Program-made: the position numbers and the translations under genes | Shown here: positions 8,926 to 15,531 of the stretch, piece after piece | Layout of the letters: the number at the start of each line of letters is the position of its first letter | How positions within the stretch are numbered: the stretch's first letter is position 1 | Notes under the pieces: generated by a model | Database searches by the model: none | What the model was told of the DNA's origin: nothing | What the model saw: only the letters and a program-made list of their open reading frames with translations | Assembly (NCBI RefSeq): GCF_016031655.1 | Contig: NZ_JACCHQ010000024.1 | Location: 62,001 to 126,000 of the forward strand | Length of the DNA: 64,000 bases | Source: Bradyrhizobium glycinis | GTDB lineage: Bacteria > Pseudomonadota > Alphaproteobacteria > Rhizobiales > Xanthobacteraceae | Direction of reading: 5' to 3'

Positions 8926-9254
8926 GTCAGCTCTCCCCAGAGCGTTTTCGAGCGAAGCGGCGTCGGGCTCGCATCGCGAAAGCGCGTCAAACAAGATCCA
9001 GAGCTCCGCTTTGATGTCATTGGAGCGAAGCTCTGGCGCGCGGGACAAGAGCAACGGACGATGCAGCGGAGATGACCGGAGCATGACAATGTGATGATCG
9101 GAAAGCCGAAGTCGACTCCGCGACCGAAGCGCCGACCTGCGCGCGTATCGTTTCATGCATGAGAAAGCCAGGGCCGAACTGGCCAGGCATGATCAATGCA
9201 TGCAAGAGCGTGATGCTCCACATTCCGAGATCGATGGAAGGTGATTGGATATGC
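8926..9254. other. Intergenic region with no convincing gene
   Basis: About 330 bases upstream of the class V aminotransferase gene. Weak reading frames on both strands lack ribosome sites and recognisable protein content. It should hold the promoter of the minus-strand aminotransferase gene, but I could not identify clear -35/-10 boxes. Confidence 0.5.
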
Positions 9255-9290
9255 GGCCCCGGTTTCTTGCTTTGCCTGGAAACCGGGGCC
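9255..9290 (-). terminator. Strong perfect hairpin, likely terminator
   Basis: GGCCCCGGTTTC (9255-9266) and GAAACCGGGGCC (9279-9290) form a perfect 12-base stem with a 12-base loop. It begins 8 bases beyond the stop of the 26-residue minus-strand ORF. There is no long T run, so Rho-independent strength is uncertain. Confidence 0.6.
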
Positions 9291-9297
9291 TCCACAT

Positions 9298-9378
9298 TCA
9301 GTGCATGTGGCTAATGAGATAGATGCCGCCGCCGACGACCACGATGGCGGGCACTGCCCAGAGAATCAATACAGGCAT
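9298..9378 (-). CDS. 26-residue single-pass membrane peptide
   Basis: The frame MPVLILWAVPAIVVVGGG then IYLISHMH is almost entirely one hydrophobic helix with a short His/Met-containing end. Its ATG at 9378 is preceded by a very strong Shine-Dalgarno (GGAGGAGAGG, minus strand), and a perfect hairpin follows the stop. These two signals make a real small membrane protein likely although the gene is very short. Function is unknown. Confidence 0.6.
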   Translation of the reverse strand: MPVLILWAVPAIVVVGGGIYLISHMH

Positions 9379-9508
9379 TTTCCTCTCCTCCAGTTGAACC
9401 TCCCCGGGAAGGAACGGGAGAAAGCGGCAAACGTTCCGGGTTCCCCGGAACGGTGCAGCTGATCGCGAGTTCATCGCAGCGCCGCATGCAGCGGCGAAGG
9501 AGAACGCG

Positions 9509-9853
9509 ATGAAGAAGCTCATGTTGATTTCGGCCGCCGCTTTGCTCGTCTCGACGGGCGCGATGGCACAAACCACCGTCACCACGACGACCGGCGCCGG
9601 ACACGGCGCGGCCGTGCAGATCGAACCGGAATACCGCACCAAGATCCGGTCCTATGTCACCGAGCGCAAGATCCGTCCGGTCGAAACGCGCGAAAAGATC
9701 GTCGTGGGCTCGCCCGTGCCGAGCGACGTCGAGCTCGCGGCCGTCCCGAGTGACTGGGGTCCCTCGCTCACCAAGTACCGCTACGTCTATTCGGGCAACC
9801 GCGTGATGTTGGTCGACCCCGACACCCGCATGGTCGTTCAGGAGGTTGACTAA
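9509..9853 (+). CDS. DUF1236 domain protein, exported
   Basis: A 114-residue protein with a clear signal peptide (MKKLMLISAAALLVSTGAMA, cut after AMA) followed by a DUF1236-like module. The module runs from RSYVTERKI through VVGSPVP to the end pattern VYSGNRVMLVDPDTRMVVQE. Such proteins are common in Bradyrhizobium and relatives; their role is not known. An intrinsic terminator follows 7 bases after the stop, so it is probably transcribed alone. Confidence 0.85.
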   Translation: MKKLMLISAAALLVSTGAMAQTTVTTTTGAGHGAAVQIEPEYRTKIRSYVTERKIRPVETREKIVVGSPVPSDVELAAVPSDWGPSLTKYRYVYSGNRVMLVDPDTRMVVQEVD

Positions 9854-9860
9854 CTGCTGC

Positions 9861-9899
9861 GCACGGCGGGCCGTCGAGGCGGCCCGCCCGTGCATTTTT
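9861..9899 (+). terminator. Intrinsic terminator after the DUF1236 gene
   Basis: A GC-rich stem (GCACGGCGGGCC with GGCCCGCCCGTGC, one bulged base) is followed by ATTTTTC, the usual layout of a Rho-independent terminator. Confidence 0.75.
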
Positions 9900-9926
9900 C
9901 AATAGCTTCGTTTGCGGTAGCGCCTG

Positions 9927-10313
9927 ATGCCCCTTGTTCGATACGTCGTATTTGCAAGCAGTTTCGTCGTGGCGCTGCTCTTCTTGTTGGATCGCTCTCT
10001 GCCGCCGCTCGGGGAGCGTGCTGCCGGCCCGGACGTCGATCGAACCACCATTCGCATCCGCTCCGCACGGGCCCTGCCTGAAAAAATCATCTTCGACACG
10101 TCCACTGAGATGGCCGCCACTCCCCTGCTCGCCGCCGATTCGCCGGATCATGGTGAGAGCAACGCATCGGTGAGGCTTGAAATGCGAAAGCCGGACGTCA
10201 CGCCGGCATCTCGACGCCGCGCAGCGCGAGCAGCCGATCTGCATTCGAATCGGAATGCCCGCGCGGCTTCCTCTCGTCTCTCCACGCCTCTGGTGACGGT
10301 CGGAGCATTCTGA
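9927..10313 (+). CDS. Hypothetical protein with N-terminal membrane anchor
   Basis: A 128-residue protein. Residues 4-22 (VRYVVFASSFVVALLFLL) form a membrane or uncleaved signal segment; the rest is polar, Arg- and Ala-rich, with no motif I recognise. The base pattern fits coding on this strand. It lies alone between the DUF1236 gene terminator and the Gly/Ser-repeat gene cluster. No function can be proposed. Confidence 0.6.
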   Translation: MPLVRYVVFASSFVVALLFLLDRSLPPLGERAAGPDVDRTTIRIRSARALPEKIIFDTSTEMAATPLLAADSPDHGESNASVRLEMRKPDVTPASRRRAARAADLHSNRNARAASSRLSTPLVTVGAF

Positions 10314-10517
10314 GAGCTGGTGATCGCAGCGAACGCTGCGTCATGGCCGCAGCAGATGAACGCCGGATGAACAAGAGGCGACACGCTTCGCGTCTCGGAA
10401 CTGACTCCGAGGAACAAACGCGTCAACGTGTCGGACACAAGGGAACGTTTGCGCAATTGCCAATTTATCCCGTGCCTGATTGGCGATCTGATTTTTGGAA
10501 ACCTGGAGGAAATGAAG

Positions 10518-11018
10518 ATGAGGATCCTGAAGCTCTCTGCGGCTGCGGCCGCGCTGCTGGCCGGCACGGCGCTCGCCGTCGCGCAATCGAGCTCGACGAT
10601 CGGCACCGGCGGTTCATCGGCCGGCGGCGGCACCAGCTCTTCGACGGTGGGCACCGGTGGCTCTTCGGCTGGCGGCAGCGGGTCGGGCTCTGCATCGACG
10701 CTCGGCACCGGCGGTTCGTCGGCCGGCGGCGGCACCAGCTCTTCGACGGTCGGCACCGGCGGCTCGGCGGCCGGCAGTGGCTCCGGGAGCGGCTCGGCTT
10801 CGACGCTCGGCACCGGTGGTTCATCGGCGGGGAGCGGCAAGAGCTCGTCCAGCGTCGGCACCGGCGGCTCCGCTGCAGGCGGCTCCACGGTTGGCCAGTC
10901 CGGTTCGTCGAAATCGCCCGGCATGGGCGACGGTAAGTCCGGCAGCCACGCGAGCGACATGGGCCTCGAAAAGGGCAAGGGCCACAACAAGGACGAGTGG
11001 AAGAAGGACAAGAACTAG
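10518..11018 (+). CDS. Secreted Gly/Ser-rich repeat protein
   Basis: ATG 10518 is chosen over the ATG at 10512 because TGGAGGA ends at 10510, giving normal spacing only to the second. The 166-residue product has a signal peptide (MRILKLSAAAAALLAGTALA) and then six units built on S-S-T-V-G-T-G-G-S-S-A-G-G-G, followed by a charged tail rich in Lys, Gly, Asp and His. It is first of three neighbouring exported Ser/Gly proteins on the same strand and ends at a hairpin terminator. A surface or matrix role is a guess only. Confidence 0.7.
   Translation: MRILKLSAAAAALLAGTALAVAQSSSTIGTGGSSAGGGTSSSTVGTGGSSAGGSGSGSASTLGTGGSSAGGGTSSSTVGTGGSAAGSGSGSGSASTLGTGGSSAGSGKSSSSVGTGGSAAGGSTVGQSGSSKSPGMGDGKSGSHASDMGLEKGKGHNKDEWKKDKN
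10585..10890 (+). repeat. Tandem repeat coding for GTGGSSAGG units
   Basis: Six degenerate copies, each around GGCACCGGCGGTTCATCGGC, code for the Gly/Ser units of the protein here. Units differ mainly in the linker (GGGTS against GSGSGS), so the array looks like it grew by unequal duplication of one- and two-unit blocks. Confidence 0.7.
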
Positions 11019-11027
11019 TCCGATCCG

Positions 11028-11053
11028 GGGAGCGGCACGGTGCCGCTCCCTTT
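11028..11053 (+). terminator. Hairpin terminator after the Gly/Ser-repeat gene
   Basis: GGGAGCGGCAC (11028-11038) and GTGCCGCTCCC (11040-11050) pair as a tight stem, followed by TTTG. It lies 9 bases after the stop codon and before the next exported-protein gene. Confidence 0.65.
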
Positions 11054-11076
11054 GTCCATGTTGAGGAGGAGACGCA

Positions 11077-11430
11077 ATGAACAAGTCAATCGTTGCGATC
11101 ACGGCGCTGGCCCTGATGGGTGGCGCTGCATCGGCAGAAACCATGGAAAAGACCGGCAAGACGGCGTCGGGCGAGACCTGCAAGGTGACGGTGGTGAAGC
11201 ACGCAGATGGCAGCATCAGCGCGGCCGGCGCGTCGGCTTCGGGCACGACGGGCTCGACCGCATCGAGCGGTTCGCTGTCGAGCTCGAGCTCGGCCGGCGG
11301 ATCGTCGGTCCATGTGCAAGCAGGCGGCGGCCACGTCTCAAGCTCCTCGTCGACGGCGGGCGGGCCTGGCTCCACCAGCGCCAGCACCATCACCGTCAAC
11401 GGCTGCACGATCTCGACCTCGTCGCCTTAA
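11077..11430 (+). CDS. Secreted Ser/Gly-rich hypothetical protein
   Basis: A 117-residue protein with signal peptide MNKSIVAITALALMGGAASA and an excellent ribosome site (GAGGAGGAG before ATG 11077). The mature part has two cysteines, C38 in SGETCKVTV and one near the end in TVNGCTIS, separated by a long Ser/Gly/Thr-rich stretch; a disulfide between the two ends is possible. It is the second of three tandem exported low-complexity proteins. Function unknown. Confidence 0.65.
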   Translation: MNKSIVAITALALMGGAASAETMEKTGKTASGETCKVTVVKHADGSISAAGASASGTTGSTASSGSLSSSSSAGGSSVHVQAGGGHVSSSSSTAGGPGSTSASTITVNGCTISTSSP

Positions 11431-11461
11431 CACCAGTAGCCATCGAACAGAGGATTGAACC

Positions 11462-11890
11462 ATGAGAATGCTTGTCACGACCTCGGCGGTCGCGCTTTTG
11501 CTTGCCGCCACTTCACCAGTGCTGGCGCAGACCAGCGTCACCGGCGGCAGCGGCGGCTCGGCCGCAGCAGGCGGCACCTCCGCTTCCACCGTCGGCACCG
11601 GCGGAACGTCGACCTCGGCGACGGGCCGCACCGGCTCTTCGATCGCCGCCGGCGGAAGCGCGGCTGCCGCCAGCGGCAAGACGCAGACCGGCGTCAGCAT
11701 GAACAAGGGCCACGGTCCGGTGCTGAACTCCAACGCCCGCGCGCAAGCCCATGAGGGCGGCACGTTCAGCCGTTCGCATACGCGCACCAAGGTCAAGGCC
11801 GGCGAGCAAGTCGGCTCGACCACCAAGACGATGTCGCATGTGCCGGGTTCGAAGCCCACCATGTCGACCACCTCGACGACGGCGCGCTAG
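11462..11890 (+). CDS. Secreted Gly/Ser/Thr-rich hypothetical protein
   Basis: A 142-residue protein with a signal peptide ending SPVLAQ (residues 1-23). The next ~50 residues include ASTVGTGG, the same unit as in the repeat protein at 10518-11018, so the two are probably related by duplication. The C-terminal half is basic, rich in Thr, Ser, Lys and His (KGHGPVLNSNARAQAHEGG). It is third in the cluster and follows the second gene by 31 bases. Function unknown. Confidence 0.65.
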   Translation: MRMLVTTSAVALLLAATSPVLAQTSVTGGSGGSAAAGGTSASTVGTGGTSTSATGRTGSSIAAGGSAAAASGKTQTGVSMNKGHGPVLNSNARAQAHEGGTFSRSHTRTKVKAGEQVGSTTKTMSHVPGSKPTMSTTSTTAR

Positions 11891-11963
11891 AATTCGCGCG
11901 GCTCTATTCCTCACGACCTGCTGCCCGGCTTGCTCGGGCAGCTCTTTCCGCTTGCGACCTCGC

Positions 11964-12422
11964 TCAGCCGCCACGCAGGCTGCGGCTGATCCGGGTCACG
12001 ACGGCATCCCATCGCCGCTTCTGGGCGGCCGGATAATTGATCAGAACGCAGTGCACATAGCCGCGCGAGAAATTGCACCGGTCGTACCAGATCTTGTCGC
12101 GCTTGATGCTGGAGACCACGAAGAAGTTCGACGTGATCCGCTGGTAGATGATCCCGCTCGGCGGATTCTTCCTGGCGAGGAATTCGGCCGGCGACAGACC
12201 TTGCTGGTTCTCGACGGCTTGAACAGTGAGGTCCGCACTGCCGTCGGAGCTGCGAAACCGCTGCCCATATCCATCTGGCTTGCCGGCCGACTCGGTGAAG
12301 ATCGCGGCGGGAATGTCGACCGACGTTCCGGATTCCGGGATGCGGTAGGTCCTCCAGCCGTTGGCCGAGGCAATTGATGACGTCGCACAGAGCGCGATGA
12401 TTGCGGCAAGCAGTGTCTTCAT
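11964..12422 (-). CDS. Conserved exported hypothetical protein
   Basis: A 152-residue protein with signal peptide MKTLLAAIIALCATSSIASA. The mature part reads as a compact folded domain starting WRTYRIPESGTSVDIPAAIF, a pattern I associate with small periplasmic proteins of Bradyrhizobium; two cysteines lie in the segment DRCNFSRGYVHCVLI. It shares the minus strand with the 72-residue gene upstream, 10 bases apart, so the two may be cotranscribed. Function unknown. Confidence 0.75.
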   Translation of the reverse strand: MKTLLAAIIALCATSSIASANGWRTYRIPESGTSVDIPAAIFTESAGKPDGYGQRFRSSDGSADLTVQAVENQQGLSPAEFLARKNPPSGIIYQRITSNFFVVSSIKRDKIWYDRCNFSRGYVHCVLINYPAAQKRRWDAVVTRISRSLRGG

Positions 12423-12432
12423 GTCTGCCTCG

Positions 12433-12651
12433 TCACTTGCGCGGCGCCAGTTGCAGCTCCATCAGGGCGATCCTTTGCAGGTCGGAGACGTTCCGCTCGC
12501 CAGCGCTGGCGGTGCGCAGGATGGATTCGGCGAGCGCGTTGACGTGCGAGGAATGCACGGGCTCCGGCAGGGTTGCAACGGCAGCTTCCAGGGCTGTCGT
12601 CATGATCTCGATCACCTCGGGAGAAAACTCGGCGTTGGAAAAATTCTTCAT
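12433..12651 (-). CDS. Small hypothetical protein, 72 residues
   Basis: The frame is mostly helical and polar, without signal peptide or membrane segment (FSPEVIEIMTTALEAAVATL in the first half). It lies between the polymerase-like gene and the exported protein on the same strand, 10 bases from the latter. The balanced composition and the lack of a better frame support it as coding. I do not recognise a family. Confidence 0.6.
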   Translation of the reverse strand: MKNFSNAEFSPEVIEIMTTALEAAVATLPEPVHSSHVNALAESILRTASAGERNVSDLQRIALMELQLAPRK

Positions 12652-12753
12652 CGCGTGCGTCGGCCGCTTCTGCGGGTCCGGTTCAACGCCGGGAAAAAAT
12701 GGAAGTTCCTGGATGGCGAGGTCCGAGTACCCGGACCGTCGCCGCGCCGCAGC

Positions 12754-14304
12754 TTACGTCACGGGCTGGTAACCGGTGAGCCGAGCGGGCTCGGCCTCCG
12801 CGACGGTCTGCACCCTCGCATGGCTGCCGATGACGAGGCCGGCGAGCGAGAGCATCAGGCCCAGCGCAAGCGGCGCGAACAGCGCCTCTTCCTGAAACAA
12901 TCCGTTGAGCAGAACGACCAGGACGCCGAAGCCGGCGAGGCCCTGCGTCAGATATCCCGATGACGCGTACAGGCGCCAGGCTTTGAGCGCGATCGCGAAA
13001 TAGAACGCCAGCAGCACGAAGGAAGCAACGCCCATCTGGTACAGGAGCACGCCGATCGCGCTCTCGACCGCGCCATCGATCGTGCCGGCCGCCTGCGCAG
13101 CGCTCCAATCGATGGAAAAATAGCTGTCCGACAGATTGCCGCCGATGCCGAGGCCCCGGCCGTAAGGTCTCTGCACGAATCCGTCGAGGCCGCCCATCAG
13201 GCCGATGACGTGATAGTCGCCGATCTGCAGGCCGAGGCGGATCGCCAGGATCGCAAAGCCGATCATGCCGGCGAAACCCAGCAATAACGTCGCTACGGCA
13301 CCGATGAGGCGAGTCCCGATCCAGCCCGCAGCCACGAAGATGACCGTGATGAGTGCTCCCTTCACGCTGCAGAAGACCAGCAGCGGCAGGGCTGCCAGGG
13401 CGAGCAGCGGGCGTCCGACCGAGAACAGGAACAGGGCGAGAAAGCCGAGCCCGTAGGCGAAGCTGATCGGGTGCATGTTCGGACCGTTGATGCGCAGCAT
13501 CTTCGACAGGCCGAAGCCTTCGAGTAACGGCGTGTTGAGGAAGTCGAAGCTGAACCGATCCTTGAGCGTGACGGGCACGTTGCCGGTCTGCCGCATCTGG
13601 GCCTCCCAGACGCCCGAATGGGTCGCCTTGAGCTCGTCGAAGCCCCAGAACGTATGGCCGTTGGTGATGGCCAGCCAGACATCGCGCAAGACGAGCTCGA
13701 CATAGCCGCACAGCATGAGGATGATCGCGAGCGTCACCAAAAACGGCGTGATGCGCACCTCATAGGTCGCGGCGGTCAGGAGCGACAGCTGAAACAGAAA
13801 CAGCGGCAGAACGATGTTGCGCAAATAGACCGCCGCCGGCTGTCCGTCCTGGACGAAGCCGATCGCGAAATACAGCGACACCACGGCGAGGGTGATGACG
13901 CCCCAGCGCATGATCCTGTTCACTTCAGCCGACTGATTCCTCTGGCCCAGCACGTAGAGCGCAAGCGTCGCCAGCCACATCACGGAGCAAACCAGGAAAT
14001 TGTAACCCTTGATGAAATCGAGATCGGACGGCAGCGGCACCAGCGGCGACAGGACGGAGACGAACAGGTTCTGGAAGAACAGGACGAAGATCGCGACGGC
14101 CGGCGCACAGGTCGGGACCGCAACGACGATGGCGATGCCGATCAGGACCTCGATGGTGATGGCCAGGGCCGGATTGGCGAGGTGCAGAACCGGCGCAGAG
14201 CCGATCGCCGCGATGGCGATGCAGAAGGTCGCGGCCAGTTCGCGCCAGGCCGGAGGCGACGCGGCCTGCACGCTCTGGCCTTGCGGTGAGTACCCGGCGC
14301 TCAT
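12754..14304 (-). CDS. Wzy/O-antigen-ligase-like polysaccharide polymerase, multi-pass membrane protein
   Basis: A 516-residue protein with about ten to twelve hydrophobic segments over most of its length, the topology of O-antigen ligases and Wzy polymerases. A long loop in the middle (about residues 210-270) is polar, as is usual for the periplasmic loop of this family. ATG 14304 follows AAGGAC; an upstream ATG at 14334 is less likely. It lies downstream of the Wzz-like and GH5 genes on the same strand, which supports a role in polymerising an exopolysaccharide. The sequence identity of such proteins is low, so the family call rests on topology and context. Confidence 0.7.
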   Translation of the reverse strand: MSAGYSPQGQSVQAASPPAWRELAATFCIAIAAIGSAPVLHLANPALAITIEVLIGIAIVVAVPTCAPAVAIFVLFFQNLFVSVLSPLVPLPSDLDFIKGYNFLVCSVMWLATLALYVLGQRNQSAEVNRIMRWGVITLAVVSLYFAIGFVQDGQPAAVYLRNIVLPLFLFQLSLLTAATYEVRITPFLVTLAIILMLCGYVELVLRDVWLAITNGHTFWGFDELKATHSGVWEAQMRQTGNVPVTLKDRFSFDFLNTPLLEGFGLSKMLRINGPNMHPISFAYGLGFLALFLFSVGRPLLALAALPLLVFCSVKGALITVIFVAAGWIGTRLIGAVATLLLGFAGMIGFAILAIRLGLQIGDYHVIGLMGGLDGFVQRPYGRGLGIGGNLSDSYFSIDWSAAQAAGTIDGAVESAIGVLLYQMGVASFVLLAFYFAIALKAWRLYASSGYLTQGLAGFGVLVVLLNGLFQEEALFAPLALGLMLSLAGLVIGSHARVQTVAEAEPARLTGYQPVT

Positions 14305-14361
14305 CAATCGTCCTTTGCCATCGCGCCGGGACACGATAGCCGCGCGAGGTGTAAGGATCCG

Positions 14362-15531
14362 TTAACGATCACGGCGCGCGGTGGGAGCCCCTTCAAGCCG
14401 GCCGGGCGTGCCGAGCAGCGCCCGCATCACGTCGGCGTCAGGCTTGCCGGTTGCGGCGTCGACGAGCCCAAAGCCTTGCGCCAGTTCCCAATGCGCCCAG
14501 CCCCAGCAATGCGCGCGGGCATAGGCAGTGACCTCCGCCAGCCAGCGCAAGCGGCTTTGGCGGGGCGCGCCGGCTTTCAACACGCCGAACTCATTGACGA
14601 TGATCGGCCGCGAAAATTGCTGCTGCCATTGAAGCGCAGGCGCGAGCCAGCGATCGGCTTCCGGCTTGTCCTTGGCGGCGGCAATCGCGGTATCGAGCAT
14701 GGCAAGCGCCTTGACCGCGGCCCTAGCCTGCAAATCCTGCCGAAGCGCCTGGACCTTGGGATCGCCGGCGTTGATCGGATAAGGCAGATCCATGATGTCG
14801 TGCAGCGGATCGCGCACGTCCCAGTGGCCCTGATGAGTGAACACCATCGGGTCGTAGAAATGGATGGCGTAGACGACGTCAGGGTCCGCCAGCGGGCGAA
14901 ACCGCGGCAGCGAATCCGCGCGCTGCCAATTGACCGGGCCGACGATGAGCGTGGTGGCCGGCAGCAACCGGCGAACGAAGGCAGCGAGCGCCTCGACCTC
15001 CTTTTGCCATCTGTCCGCTTCGATATCGGGCTCGTTGAGCAGTTCGGCGAAGATTCGATCGGCAGGATAGGACCGAATGACCGCTGCAAGCGCGCGCCAT
15101 GCCTCCTGCATCTCGCCCATCGCCGCATCCGCATCGTCCTTGTGCAGGCGATTGAAGCGCTCGCCCGGATGAAGGTCGACGGAGCTGGAATAGCCGAGCG
15201 AGGTCAGCTGCTTCAACGCGCTGTCGAGCACGCGCTGCGTCGCCTCGCGCTCGTCCTTTGCGGCAAAGCGCGGCATCACGCGCTCCGCCGGCACCGGCAG
15301 ACGGACATGGCTCATGCCCGCCTTGCGCAACTGCTGCAGCAGCTCGCGGCTCGGCGGCGCACCGTTGATCCAGCCGTCGGCGTTGAAGCCGCGCGAGAGC
15401 GCGGCAAGCCGCTCGGGCGCGACCGTCGACGGCAGGGGCACGCAATCGCCGGCGAACACCGGCCGGCCGACCGAGATCGACAACAGCATCGCCGCATCCA
15501 GCAGACGGCGGCGCAAGGCAGTCATCGTCAA
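14362..15531 (-). CDS. Glycoside hydrolase family 5 (cellulase-like), exported
   Basis: A 389-residue protein with an N-terminal signal sequence ending near VFAGDC. The GH5 catalytic pair is visible: acid/base E167 in ELLNEPD and nucleophile E314 in IVNEFGVLK. Other landmarks are the HVRLPVPAE strand and the IHFYDPMVF segment. It should cleave a beta-linked glucan or mannan in the periplasm or outside. Its start overlaps the stop of the Wzz-like gene by 4 bases, so translation is probably coupled; polysaccharide clusters often include such a glycosidase to trim or release the polymer. Confidence 0.88.
   Translation of the reverse strand: MTMTALRRRLLDAAMLLSISVGRPVFAGDCVPLPSTVAPERLAALSRGFNADGWINGAPPSRELLQQLRKAGMSHVRLPVPAERVMPRFAAKDEREATQRVLDSALKQLTSLGYSSSVDLHPGERFNRLHKDDADAAMGEMQEAWRALAAVIRSYPADRIFAELLNEPDIEADRWQKEVEALAAFVRRLLPATTLIVGPVNWQRADSLPRFRPLADPDVVYAIHFYDPMVFTHQGHWDVRDPLHDIMDLPYPINAGDPKVQALRQDLQARAAVKALAMLDTAIAAAKDKPEADRWLAPALQWQQQFSRPIIVNEFGVLKAGAPRQSRLRWLAEVTAYARAHCWGWAHWELAQGFGLVDAATGKPDADVMRALLGTPGRLEGAPTARRDR

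Noticed and set aside
9017..9295. 92-residue minus-strand frame upstream of the class V aminotransferase gene
   Set aside because: No ribosome site, overlaps the terminator-like hairpin, and the content is not protein-like.
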